From contig JAVCCP010000060.1 of NCBI GenBank assembly GCA_030765405.1, positions 1 through 60,881 on the forward strand: 60,881 nucleotides of DNA, written 5' to 3'. The position numbers and the translations under genes were made by a program. The notes beneath the pieces were generated by a model. That model saw only the letters and a list, made by a program, of their open reading frames with translations, did no database searches and had not been told where the DNA came from. Shown here piece by piece: positions 8,594 through 16,557 of this stretch. Source of the DNA: Candidatus Ancaeobacter aquaticus. GTDB lineage: Bacteria; Auribacterota; Ancaeobacteria; Ancaeobacterales; Ancaeobacteraceae. The number at the start of each line of letters is the position of its first letter. Within the stretch, counting starts at the first letter, position 1.

Positions 8594-11500
8594 TTAATTC
8601 AAAGCAGGCAATCGCACAATAAATACCGTACCTTTACCAACATTACTTTTAACGGTAATTGTCCCGCCGTGATTTTTCACTATAGTATTCGTAACTGAAA
8701 GACCGAGCCCAACACCTTTTCCCGGTCGTTTCGTTGTAAAAAACGGATCAAATATCTTATCCAGACTTTCTTTCTTGATACCACTGCCCGTATCTGAAAA
8801 AACTAATTCTATATACTTTCTCTTTCCTTCCACAATAACCCGCGTGCAAATAGTAAATATACTTCTTTCTGACATCGCATCACAGGCATTATTTATAATA
8901 TTTAACACCACCTGCTGCAATTTACTGGTATCCCCTTGCACTCGAGGCATACTTTTACAATATTGTTTTTTTATTTTAATTCCTTTTATTTGTAATTGAT
9001 GCGAGCTAAAACTTAAGGTGGTATCAATAATTTTATTACAATCCACCTTGCTTTGCGCACCTTTTGATTGCCTGACAAACGCATTCAGGTCACGGATTAT
9101 CTGCGACATATGTTCGCATGCGTTTTCCATTAGCTTTAAATCTTTATATTCTTCAGAACCCTTATTCTTTTCGTTCATGTACGCTCTTAGAAGGCCAAGG
9201 ACACCGGTAAGTGGACTATTTAATTCATGGGCAACACCCGCCCCAAGCTGTCCAAGCGCTGCAACTTTCTTTGTTTCTATAAGCTGATCTTGCGTTTCTT
9301 TGACCTTTCTGTACGCTTTATACAGTTCCTTCGCCTTTAGCTTCGCTACTTTTGCAGCTGTCACTGTTTCTATGAGCTGCTTATCTTTTTTCTCCAGTTC
9401 AAGACGCTCCGTAACATCTCTGAAGAATCCTACCAGATAGTCATGAGTCCCTATATTCACTACCGTACCTGTCACATCGGCATAAAATACCGTACCGTTT
9501 TTTCTTTTTACCGGAACATTTGGTGCTGATGTTGTTTCACTGCGGACCATTTTTTCGAACTGATTAATAACATACGGCAGGTCTTTCTTTGGATGCAAGT
9601 CTTTTACAGATGTCTTTAATAGTTCATTTTTCGCATACCCGGTCATACTGCACATTGCCTGATTAACGTCAATGTGCTTCTTGCTTGCCATATCAGCGAC
9701 AACAATGCCCTCTCCGGCACAGTCGAAGAGCGCCCTAAAACGTTCTTCAGAGTCCCGCAACGCGTCTTCAGCCTCTTTTTGTTCTGTTATATCCCTGAAA
9801 AAACCTACCATATATTCATTATTGAGAATGGACATAACGGCTCCAGTTACATCAGCATAAAATGTCTTTTTGTTTTTCTTCAATACAAGCAGGTTTCTGG
9901 CAATATTTATCTCTCCTGTAGACAGTTTTTCGAACTGTTCCAGCATATACGGCCCATCAACCTTAGAGTGAATGTCCGTAACTTTCATTTTGCTTAACTC
10001 TGCGGCAGAATATCCCAGCATTGTGCATATCATTTTATTTGCGGCAATAAACTTGTGTGTTTTTGCGTTTGCAATAAGGATACCTTCTACAGCGCTGTCA
10101 AAAAGTGTTCTAAAACGCAATTCTGACTCCCTCACTGCTTTCTGCGCTTCTTTTTCCTCTGAAATGTCACGGACCGTCGCCTGCAGCATTCCTTTTTCTT
10201 TATAATCCATCCGCGTCAAGAGCACCGTTGCATAGAATTCTTTCCCGTTCAATCTTTTATGTGTCCATTCAAAGAAATGTGATCCTTTCTTAAGCGCAAT
10301 TGACATCATTTTCTGGGCTTTTATAGAAGATAACTGACCGTCAGGCTGATATTCTGACGATAATGTCGAGGGATGTTGTTTGGTGAATTCTTTTTCATCC
10401 TTACAGGAAAAGATTTCGATCGTTGACTGATTTCCCGACAGAAATCCTTTTTCCGGCGTGAGCGTCATGATCGCATCACGTGAAGAATTAAAAAGTGTTT
10501 TATAGCGTATTTCACTGTCAATTAATGCTTTTTCTGATTCTTTACGGAATGTTATGTCCCTCACAATAGCGATCATATATTCTTTATCAAGCACGGTATA
10601 ACTGACATTGTTCTCTACAGGAAATTCTGTCCTGTTTTTGCGTGTATGGATCCCCTCTATTATCATCGAAGGTTGATTTAGCATTTGTTTTCTCAACGAC
10701 TTTAGCGCTTTTAGCGAAGGAATCGTTCGGGGAGTAACGTCCATGACTCTTTTCTTTAGAAGCTCATCTCGCGAGTACCCCAAGGATCTGCACGCTTCTT
10801 TATTGACATCATAAAATTCAGCGGTACTTGGATTTATTATAAATACAGAGTCATTAGATTGATCAAGAAGATTTTTGAAGAGCAGAAGTTTCTCTTCAGC
10901 TTTTTTTCTGAACGTTATATCTTCAAAACTCTCAATACCGCCTATTACCGTACCGTTTTCATCTCGATAGACATCAACATTTTTTGCTATTGTTAGAAGC
11001 TCGCCATCTTTTCTTTTTATAATACATTCTTTTCCATAGATCGGTTTTTTTATTTTATCATTTAAGAGGGCACACTCTTCTTTGCAGGGGTAATAGGTAA
11101 AATAAGTACACTTTTTTCCAACAACTTCAGAAGCGCTGTATCCGGTAATCTCATGTGCTCTTCTATTCCACGATTGCACCTTTTTATCCAGCCCAACCGT
11201 AAATATTGCGCTTGGGGTAACATTGTATAACTGTTCAGCATGCGCTTTTTCTCTTCTCAATTCATTTTCTGCGTGCACCTGTTTTGTTATATCTTCAACC
11301 AACTCAATCGCAGCAATGACGGACCCTTTCTCATCTTTTATGGCTGAAGATACAACACGGTAATGACGCATACCTTTGGCGGTCGGTGTATCAGAAATCG
11401 CTTCGTGAACTTTCCCGTCCTTGAGCGTTTTATGCGTCGGACAGAAAGAACAGATATGTTTTCTGGGCGGAACATTAAACCCCTCGTAACATAGAGGTCT

Positions 11501-12061
11501 TTTTGCGACATTTACTTTCGGAAACCACTTTTTCATCTGAGCATTCAGCGTCAGGATCTCCATCTCGGGACTTATGACGGAAACACCAATACCGATATTT
11601 TCAACCACATTTCTGAATTTCTGCTCTGATTCCCTTAACTCATTTTCTATCTGTCTCTGTTTGGTTATATCATTGACGATAGTAACAAATCCTAGTATTT
11701 GCCCCTTCTTTACTATGGGCATTCTTTCTGTCTCAATAAAATATTCCCTACCTTTGATTCTCAGGTGTTCCTTTCGAATTATGCATTTCTTATTTCTGAG
11801 CATTTGACCATATTCGTCGAACACCTTTTTGGGGAGAAATGGAAATACTTCAAATAGAGTTTTCCCGATTGGACTACCGGATAAAAGACCAATCTTCCTG
11901 TTATATTTCAAAAATGCACTACTTATGAACTGTATCCTATGATGAGTATCCGTAATGTGGAACATGATCGGAATTACGTGGATGACATCTTGAGCAAACC
12001 AATTGGGATGTGCTGTCTTATCTTTCTTTGCCGGTTTTTGTTGCGAAGATCGTTTTACCAT
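8594..12061 (-). CDS. Multi-PAS cytoplasmic sensor histidine kinase
   Basis: 1155 residues with no membrane segment. About seven PAS/PAC units occupy residues 25-885, each ending in the D-I-T/D-V-T PAC motif, followed by HisKA (phospho-His in GAGVAHELNSPL) and HATPase_c (N box NIINNACDAM, G boxes DTGSGIKK and GKGVGLGLSV). The second and third PAS domains carry Cys clusters (HICSFCPTH and YYPCKEECAL), which could hold a metal or sense redox (inference). The sixth and seventh PAS copies are near-duplicates of each other. It signals to the receivers encoded directly downstream. It starts 10 bases after the CNNM-like gene. Confidence 0.9.
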   Translation of the reverse strand: MVKRSSQQKPAKKDKTAHPNWFAQDVIHVIPIMFHITDTHHRIQFISSAFLKYNRKIGLLSGSPIGKTLFEVFPFLPKKVFDEYGQMLRNKKCIIRKEHLRIKGREYFIETERMPIVKKGQILGFVTIVNDITKQRQIENELRESEQKFRNVVENIGIGVSVISPEMEILTLNAQMKKWFPKVNVAKRPLCYEGFNVPPRKHICSFCPTHKTLKDGKVHEAISDTPTAKGMRHYRVVSSAIKDEKGSVIAAIELVEDITKQVHAENELRREKAHAEQLYNVTPSAIFTVGLDKKVQSWNRRAHEITGYSASEVVGKKCTYFTYYPCKEECALLNDKIKKPIYGKECIIKRKDGELLTIAKNVDVYRDENGTVIGGIESFEDITFRKKAEEKLLLFKNLLDQSNDSVFIINPSTAEFYDVNKEACRSLGYSRDELLKKRVMDVTPRTIPSLKALKSLRKQMLNQPSMIIEGIHTRKNRTEFPVENNVSYTVLDKEYMIAIVRDITFRKESEKALIDSEIRYKTLFNSSRDAIMTLTPEKGFLSGNQSTIEIFSCKDEKEFTKQHPSTLSSEYQPDGQLSSIKAQKMMSIALKKGSHFFEWTHKRLNGKEFYATVLLTRMDYKEKGMLQATVRDISEEKEAQKAVRESELRFRTLFDSAVEGILIANAKTHKFIAANKMICTMLGYSAAELSKMKVTDIHSKVDGPYMLEQFEKLSTGEINIARNLLVLKKNKKTFYADVTGAVMSILNNEYMVGFFRDITEQKEAEDALRDSEERFRALFDCAGEGIVVADMASKKHIDVNQAMCSMTGYAKNELLKTSVKDLHPKKDLPYVINQFEKMVRSETTSAPNVPVKRKNGTVFYADVTGTVVNIGTHDYLVGFFRDVTERLELEKKDKQLIETVTAAKVAKLKAKELYKAYRKVKETQDQLIETKKVAALGQLGAGVAHELNSPLTGVLGLLRAYMNEKNKGSEEYKDLKLMENACEHMSQIIRDLNAFVRQSKGAQSKVDCNKIIDTTLSFSSHQLQIKGIKIKKQYCKSMPRVQGDTSKLQQVVLNIINNACDAMSERSIFTICTRVIVEGKRKYIELVFSDTGSGIKKESLDKIFDPFFTTKRPGKGVGLGLSVTNTIVKNHGGTITVKSNVGKGTVFIVRLPALN

Positions 12062-12071
12062 AGTAGCTCTT

Positions 12072-13109
12072 TTACTTTTTATACTGTTTCCGTATATGAT
12101 CTATGCGGGGAACCACACCACGCATCAAGCGCCCGAGTATATCTGCACCGGTAATAATTCTTTTTTCTTCAAGCCAGTATAAAATCAGATCATTATCGAT
12201 AACATCGTCTTCCGCATGTTCTTTATGCACCTTAAGCTTTTTTATCACATCGCCTAATTTCATTTGTAATGATTTTACAATTATCGGCCGGTGACAATAC
12301 CGGTACGGATTAGGTCGATCTTTTTCATACATCGCATGACGTAAAAAACCGTCTGCGTCCAAACACATGAGAGGCTCATTCTCTTCGGTTGTAATAATAA
12401 CCCATTTCTCTTCTGAGGCATGTATTTTCTGTAAAAATGGATCATTATGTGATTTTTTAAATTCAGGAAAACTCGGTAACCCGTCAACATCAGGAAGACT
12501 TATAATACTCTCTGGGTTAATAAATTCCCCTTCCTGCGATGTAAATATATCATCTAATGCGAGGAAATTAATTGCGCCAACACCTTCCATATGACTGATG
12601 TCAGATGACTCTGCCTGAGCATGTTTTTTTATTAATATTTTTAACTCTTCTTCCTCAAAGTAATCGATACCTTCTTTACCTAATAGTTTATCCAGTAAAA
12701 TAGCAGTCGGTCTCGCAACAGGATAGAGAAGTATTTGATAGAAACGAACCATAGGGACAAGAAGCGCTCCAACTCTCAGTGCATGCCGGGTAAGATATGC
12801 CTGCGGCATGATCTCACCAAAAATAGTGATGACAAACGTTGAGAAAAGAAACGCCCATACACCGGTAAGCACTGAATCAGTAAATAATGTCAAGAGTACG
12901 TTAGCGCTAACATTGCCCCAAAGCAAGGTGCTCAGCAAAAAGTTTGAGTCTTTACGCAGTTGCATTATTTTTATTGCTTCAGGATCTTTTGCTTCAGTCT
13001 CAACTTCAAGCTTTAATCTGCTTAATCCAAAAAAACCTATGGTAAGACCAGAAAACATTGCTGATTGAGATAAACAAACAAAAATCCCAATCCATAACAT
13101 TATCGTCAT
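12072..13109 (-). CDS. CNNM/DUF21-like membrane protein
   Basis: 345 residues. The first ~140 form a DUF21 (CNNM) transmembrane domain with the signatures FSGLTIGFFGLSR and IFGEIMPQAYLTR. The remainder resembles a diverged CBS-pair region, although the second half has little similarity to canonical CBS. The family includes CorC/CNNM magnesium and divalent cation exporters and hemolysin-like proteins. It is inner-membrane. It is followed after 10 bases by the histidine kinase, which suggests co-transcription. Confidence 0.8.
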   Translation of the reverse strand: MTIMLWIGIFVCLSQSAMFSGLTIGFFGLSRLKLEVETEAKDPEAIKIMQLRKDSNFLLSTLLWGNVSANVLLTLFTDSVLTGVWAFLFSTFVITIFGEIMPQAYLTRHALRVGALLVPMVRFYQILLYPVARPTAILLDKLLGKEGIDYFEEEELKILIKKHAQAESSDISHMEGVGAINFLALDDIFTSQEGEFINPESIISLPDVDGLPSFPEFKKSHNDPFLQKIHASEEKWVIITTEENEPLMCLDADGFLRHAMYEKDRPNPYRYCHRPIIVKSLQMKLGDVIKKLKVHKEHAEDDVIDNDLILYWLEEKRIITGADILGRLMRGVVPRIDHIRKQYKK

Positions 13110-13139
13110 ATATTTCTCTTTCCCTAAATACTTACATTA

Positions 13140-13352
13140 CTATTTTAGCCCAACAGCTTTTTCCCACTCAGTTATGGTCATATCAAGCATGTTTTTAGCT
13201 TTCATATTCTTTGGGATAGCGTTTTGTGCAAGCACAACATACGGAGTACACACTATCGCGCACCCGACATATCCTTCAGGAATCCACTCAGTTCTGTATC
13301 CGACAAAAATCTCTTTATATTTAACATTATTGTCATCTCCGCATCGTATATT
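13140..13352 (-). pseudogene. Open frame without start, gene remnant
   Basis: On the minus strand a 70-codon frame runs from an in-frame stop at 13353-13355 to a stop at 13140-13142 with no usable start codon. It contains the protein-like stretch GYRTEWIPEGYVGCAIV and ends TEWEKAVGLK. Codon use looks coding. I do not recognise the family; it is probably the C-terminal remnant of a lost gene. Confidence 0.35.
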
Positions 13353-13411
13353 CTATTTCATTAACAGGAATCTATCAAACAAATTAATAGTATTGTTATA
13401 CCAATGCGATA

Positions 13412-13549
13412 ATGTCCTCTTTTACCAAAGTTAATATTAATATAGAGGGCACTGGAGCAGCTATCCCTGAACCATCAACATTGCTTATACTTTTACCGTT
13501 TGGACTATATTTATATTTGAGAAAAAGAAAAGCCATCATCAAAGACTAA
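13412..13549 (+). pseudogene. Orphan PEP-CTERM sorting signal
   Basis: A 45-codon ORF that consists almost only of a PEP-CTERM tail: IPEPSTLLILLPFGL followed by a short hydrophobic helix and the basic end LRKRKAIIKD. A signal peptide and a passenger domain are absent, and the frame is closed upstream by TAG at 13388-13390. It therefore looks like the 3' remnant of a PEP-CTERM protein gene. The PEP-CTERM tail at 38883-39656 shows that the system is used in this genome. The 528-base gap between 13110 and 13637 holds only this and the minus-strand remnant. Confidence 0.65.
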
Positions 13550-13637
13550 GCTTAAATAGTATAACCAGAAGTTCTTGGCAATCGATTGATTAAGATTTAA
13601 GAAATAGAAGTATTTTTGGTTCTTCGATCAACATGTT

Positions 13638-14507
13638 TTATAGTCCCCGCATATATTCGTTTCGTAAGTCTATCTTTCCACTCAACGCATCATCAATAAG
13701 AGTAACGAAGTTACCTTTATCATGAGGGAACCGTCCTTCAATGGGTAAATAATTTGACGCGTGATTAGTGCGAAATATTGTTTTCTCTAATTCTAAGCCG
13801 GATATTATGTCTCGCGTTTCCCGTAACAATTCCTGCGCATTTAATTCTTCAAACTCTCCGGTTTTCATTTGGCCATAAAGAGATGTGCCCGGAACAAGCA
13901 TGACAGACAAAAACGAAAGATACCGCGGCTGCATTTTATTTAATGCGATTATGGTATCTCTCGCATGTTGGTTAGAATATTTTTTTCCTCCTAAACCCAA
14001 AAGAACAATTACTGAAGATTTTATTTGTGCATCGTTTGCTTTTTTTACCGCTTCAATCATTTCATTTGCCGTTGATTTCTTTTTACAGCGACTTAGAATT
14101 TCCTGATTACCGCTTTCTAGTCCAATATATATTAACCTTAATTTATTATCATATAATTCCTTTAATTCTTCGCTACTTCTTTCAGTAATATTATATCCGT
14201 TAGCATAACTTGCAATTCGTGTTGTTTTAGGAAACACTTCGTGGATTTTCTTTAAGATAGGCACAAGAACATTATTACCTACAACTAATACATCTCCATC
14301 TATCAAAAACACTCTTCGCGTATTCTTATATCTTTTACCACCTTTTTCAATGTCGGAGTAAATTTCATTAAGTGGTTTTAGATGAAATGGTTTTCCAAGG
14401 TATGCACCACAAAAAGTACATGTATTTGATGAACACCCTGTTGTTACCTGGAGAAGAAAACTATCCGCTTCTGCAGGAGGTCTTATGATCGGTTCTATTA
14501 ATGCCAT
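13638..14507 (-). CDS. Radical SAM protein, Elp3/HemN-like cluster motif
   Basis: 289 residues from ATG 14507, chosen because AAGGA lies 5 bases upstream; an ATG at 14513 abuts that site. The cluster motif is CSSNTCTFC. A following VFLIDGDVLV and the YIGLESGNQEIL segment are typical of the Elp3/MiaB/NifB radical SAM SPASM-less group (a GLESG motif binds SAM). No B12 domain. No neighbouring substrate genes; the exact reaction is unknown. Confidence 0.8.
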   Translation of the reverse strand: MALIEPIIRPPAEADSFLLQVTTGCSSNTCTFCGAYLGKPFHLKPLNEIYSDIEKGGKRYKNTRRVFLIDGDVLVVGNNVLVPILKKIHEVFPKTTRIASYANGYNITERSSEELKELYDNKLRLIYIGLESGNQEILSRCKKKSTANEMIEAVKKANDAQIKSSVIVLLGLGGKKYSNQHARDTIIALNKMQPRYLSFLSVMLVPGTSLYGQMKTGEFEELNAQELLRETRDIISGLELEKTIFRTNHASNYLPIEGRFPHDKGNFVTLIDDALSGKIDLRNEYMRGL

Positions 14508-14533
14508 ACACATCCTTTTCTGCTATTGTACCA

Positions 14534-14573
14534 TAAAAAAAGAGTCGGGAAATTAATTCCCGACTCTTTTTCA
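14534..14573. terminator. Bidirectional intrinsic terminator
   Basis: GAGTCGGGAA (14542-14551) pairs with TTCCCGACTC (14557-14566) around a 5-base loop. An A-run precedes and a T-run follows, so it can work on both strands. On the minus strand it terminates the H1-like gene, 20 bases past its stop, just before the radical SAM gene. Confidence 0.85.
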
Positions 14574-14593
14574 CATCTATGTAAATCAACTAC

Positions 14594-14800
14594 TTACTTT
14601 TTTTTCTTTGCTGCCGGTTTCTTTTTCGCTACAACTTTTTTCTTTGCTACCGGTTTCTTTTTCGCCACAACTTTTTTCTTCGCTGCAGGTTTTTTCTTTA
14701 CTGCTGGTTTCTTTTTCGCTACAACTTTTTTCTTTACGACTTTTTTCGCTACAACTTTTTTCTTCGCTGCAGGTTTTTTCTTTGCCTTTGCCTTTGCCAT
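14594..14800 (-). CDS. Histone H1-like Lys/Ala/Pro repeat protein
   Basis: 68 residues made of about six KKxAxKKK units of the type KKPAAKKKVVAK. More than half the residues are lysine. This is the composition of bacterial H1-like DNA-binding proteins (Chlamydia Hc2, Bordetella BpH1 and the AlgP C-terminus), which coat or condense DNA. The excellent AAAGGAGG site before the ATG and the terminator after the stop show that it is a real gene. The antisense frame also stays open through the repeats, but that is a by-product. The AT-rich gap to 14963 is likely its promoter region. Confidence 0.85.
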   Translation of the reverse strand: MAKAKAKKKPAAKKKVVAKKVVKKKVVAKKKPAVKKKPAAKKKVVAKKKPVAKKKVVAKKKPAAKKKK

Positions 14801-14962
14801 TATAACCTCCTTTATTTGGTTAATGGTTAAAAGGTATTTCCTTTTCCTTCAAAATACATTTTAGCATTGTTACGTATTTTTGTAAATAAATATTAACTTT
14901 TTTTGTTTTTATAAAAATATTTTTTGTTTGCAAAATTATTTTTGAAATATTTCTATTATTTT

Positions 14963-16540
14963 TTAGAATGTTACGCCAACACGAAACGTTAATGCTAACG
15001 CATTTGGCGTTTCGCCTGTTCCGCCGGGACGAATAATAAACTGCGCATCAGGCTGCACAAACATCCAGTCGTTAACCATAACACGATACGTGAAGTCTAT
15101 TGAGATTTCATACGCACGCGGCGTAAGACCAATGTCGCGATCATGATCTCTCAAATCACTACTCCATTTTCCGTACGCAATGTTTACTCCGGCAAGATCG
15201 TGATCGCGTGAAGGAATAAGACCACGATATATCACGCCTGCATCAATAAATAAAGGAAACTTGTTTGTGTCCCCAGGTGCGAGCGTTAAAACTGCAAACG
15301 GATAAAGCCCTTGATAATTGTGCGGTCCACCTTCACGATAAATCATCTGATCGACATGTATATACATTCCGTAATGTCCCTTATGTTCAGCAGCAGGTAA
15401 GGAAGATAGCGCATACGACCCCCCTTTTACATCACGATAAAAATCTTTTGCTGAACCCGTATGCCAGTACCCGCATAATTTATAATGTCCCGGTAATCCT
15501 TTTGCTCCTTTTTCCGTGTTCGGATTATAGCTGAGCTCCTGAAGAAAAAGAATTCCGCGATGAAGCCTCAATGAAAAATCCATACCGTGCGCACTTAATC
15601 TTCCGACATTCGGGTCACCGTTATAAATACCGCTTAATGATTGTATGTTTTTTGTTACATGCACTTTTGCTCTCGCTCCCCATGTTGCAGTAGGATAAGT
15701 TGAAAACGGAAAGTTAATCGGTACAGCGATAGGGTTTCCATCTATTGCATTACTCACAAATATCCAGTAAAGCGGTGATGACGCAAAATCGTCTCCTGCT
15801 GCTAAACGGCCAACTTTTACATTTACTTTTTCATCAAACATATCCTGTTCAAAATAGAGCGAATATAACCGCACTTGTTCGCTGCCAAAAATACTTGATA
15901 CCGTAAATGTATTACCGATAACATCACTTGAAAGGTTTCGCCCCGCACGATAGATTCCTGACACGTGAAACTGCAATCCTTTTAATTGCAATATTTTTTC
16001 GAGATCAGCATTAAAGTCCGCTCCGATCGAATGATTATACCGCGCACCTTTCATTCTACCGCCAACAACATTTGAATTCATGTCACCAACATAACTTGAA
16101 AGAACAGTAATACCATCTTTCTTGAGCTTGTCCCGAGCGCCCCACCAGTTCCCTGTCATATTCTTCCACTCAAACGCAGGGGTGGTTACCGGGTTGAACC
16201 ACGGTGACGCGTCTTGTTTTATGTTCGGCACCGTAGGAGACCAGATGAATTCATAATCATCCTCCGCCGGTTTTTCAGCGTCAACACCGTCTATCGAATC
16301 ATTTACCGCCTCATTCACACCGGTTAATTTGTTCGGCATGGTCTCATCAGAAGCGCTGTCAAATATGTCCTGCATTGTCTCGCTTCCCGTATCCTCTTTT
16401 TGTTTCTGAGTATCTACGTGATCACACGCTTCCACAGGACTTTCTTGTGGCTCATATTTTACATCTGCGGATACTCCAGATACTGATACACCTATAAAGC
16501 ATATGCCCACAAACATCGCACCCAATACATATTTTTTCAT
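14963..16540 (-). CDS. OprB-family carbohydrate-selective porin
   Basis: 525 residues: signal peptide (1-25), an acidic linker to about residue 95, then an OprB domain beginning near WGARDKLKKDGITVLSSY with alternating amphipathic strands and the family feature GRLAAGDDFASSPLYW. The last strand ends in Phe (FRVGVTF), the usual outer membrane insertion signal. OprB porins admit glucose and other sugars. It follows malQ by 17 bases and has an AGGAGG site; with the MFS permease this forms a sugar or oligosaccharide uptake operon. Confidence 0.85.
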   Translation of the reverse strand: MKKYVLGAMFVGICFIGVSVSGVSADVKYEPQESPVEACDHVDTQKQKEDTGSETMQDIFDSASDETMPNKLTGVNEAVNDSIDGVDAEKPAEDDYEFIWSPTVPNIKQDASPWFNPVTTPAFEWKNMTGNWWGARDKLKKDGITVLSSYVGDMNSNVVGGRMKGARYNHSIGADFNADLEKILQLKGLQFHVSGIYRAGRNLSSDVIGNTFTVSSIFGSEQVRLYSLYFEQDMFDEKVNVKVGRLAAGDDFASSPLYWIFVSNAIDGNPIAVPINFPFSTYPTATWGARAKVHVTKNIQSLSGIYNGDPNVGRLSAHGMDFSLRLHRGILFLQELSYNPNTEKGAKGLPGHYKLCGYWHTGSAKDFYRDVKGGSYALSSLPAAEHKGHYGMYIHVDQMIYREGGPHNYQGLYPFAVLTLAPGDTNKFPLFIDAGVIYRGLIPSRDHDLAGVNIAYGKWSSDLRDHDRDIGLTPRAYEISIDFTYRVMVNDWMFVQPDAQFIIRPGGTGETPNALALTFRVGVTF

Positions 16541-16557
16541 TTATGATTCCTCCTGTT

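Noticed and set aside
14526-14864. Plus-strand frame of Phe/Ala/Thr repeats opposite the H1-like gene
   Set aside because: It is the antisense of the Lys-rich repeat (AAA/AAG codons read as TTT/CTT); the ribosome site and terminator belong to the minus-strand gene.
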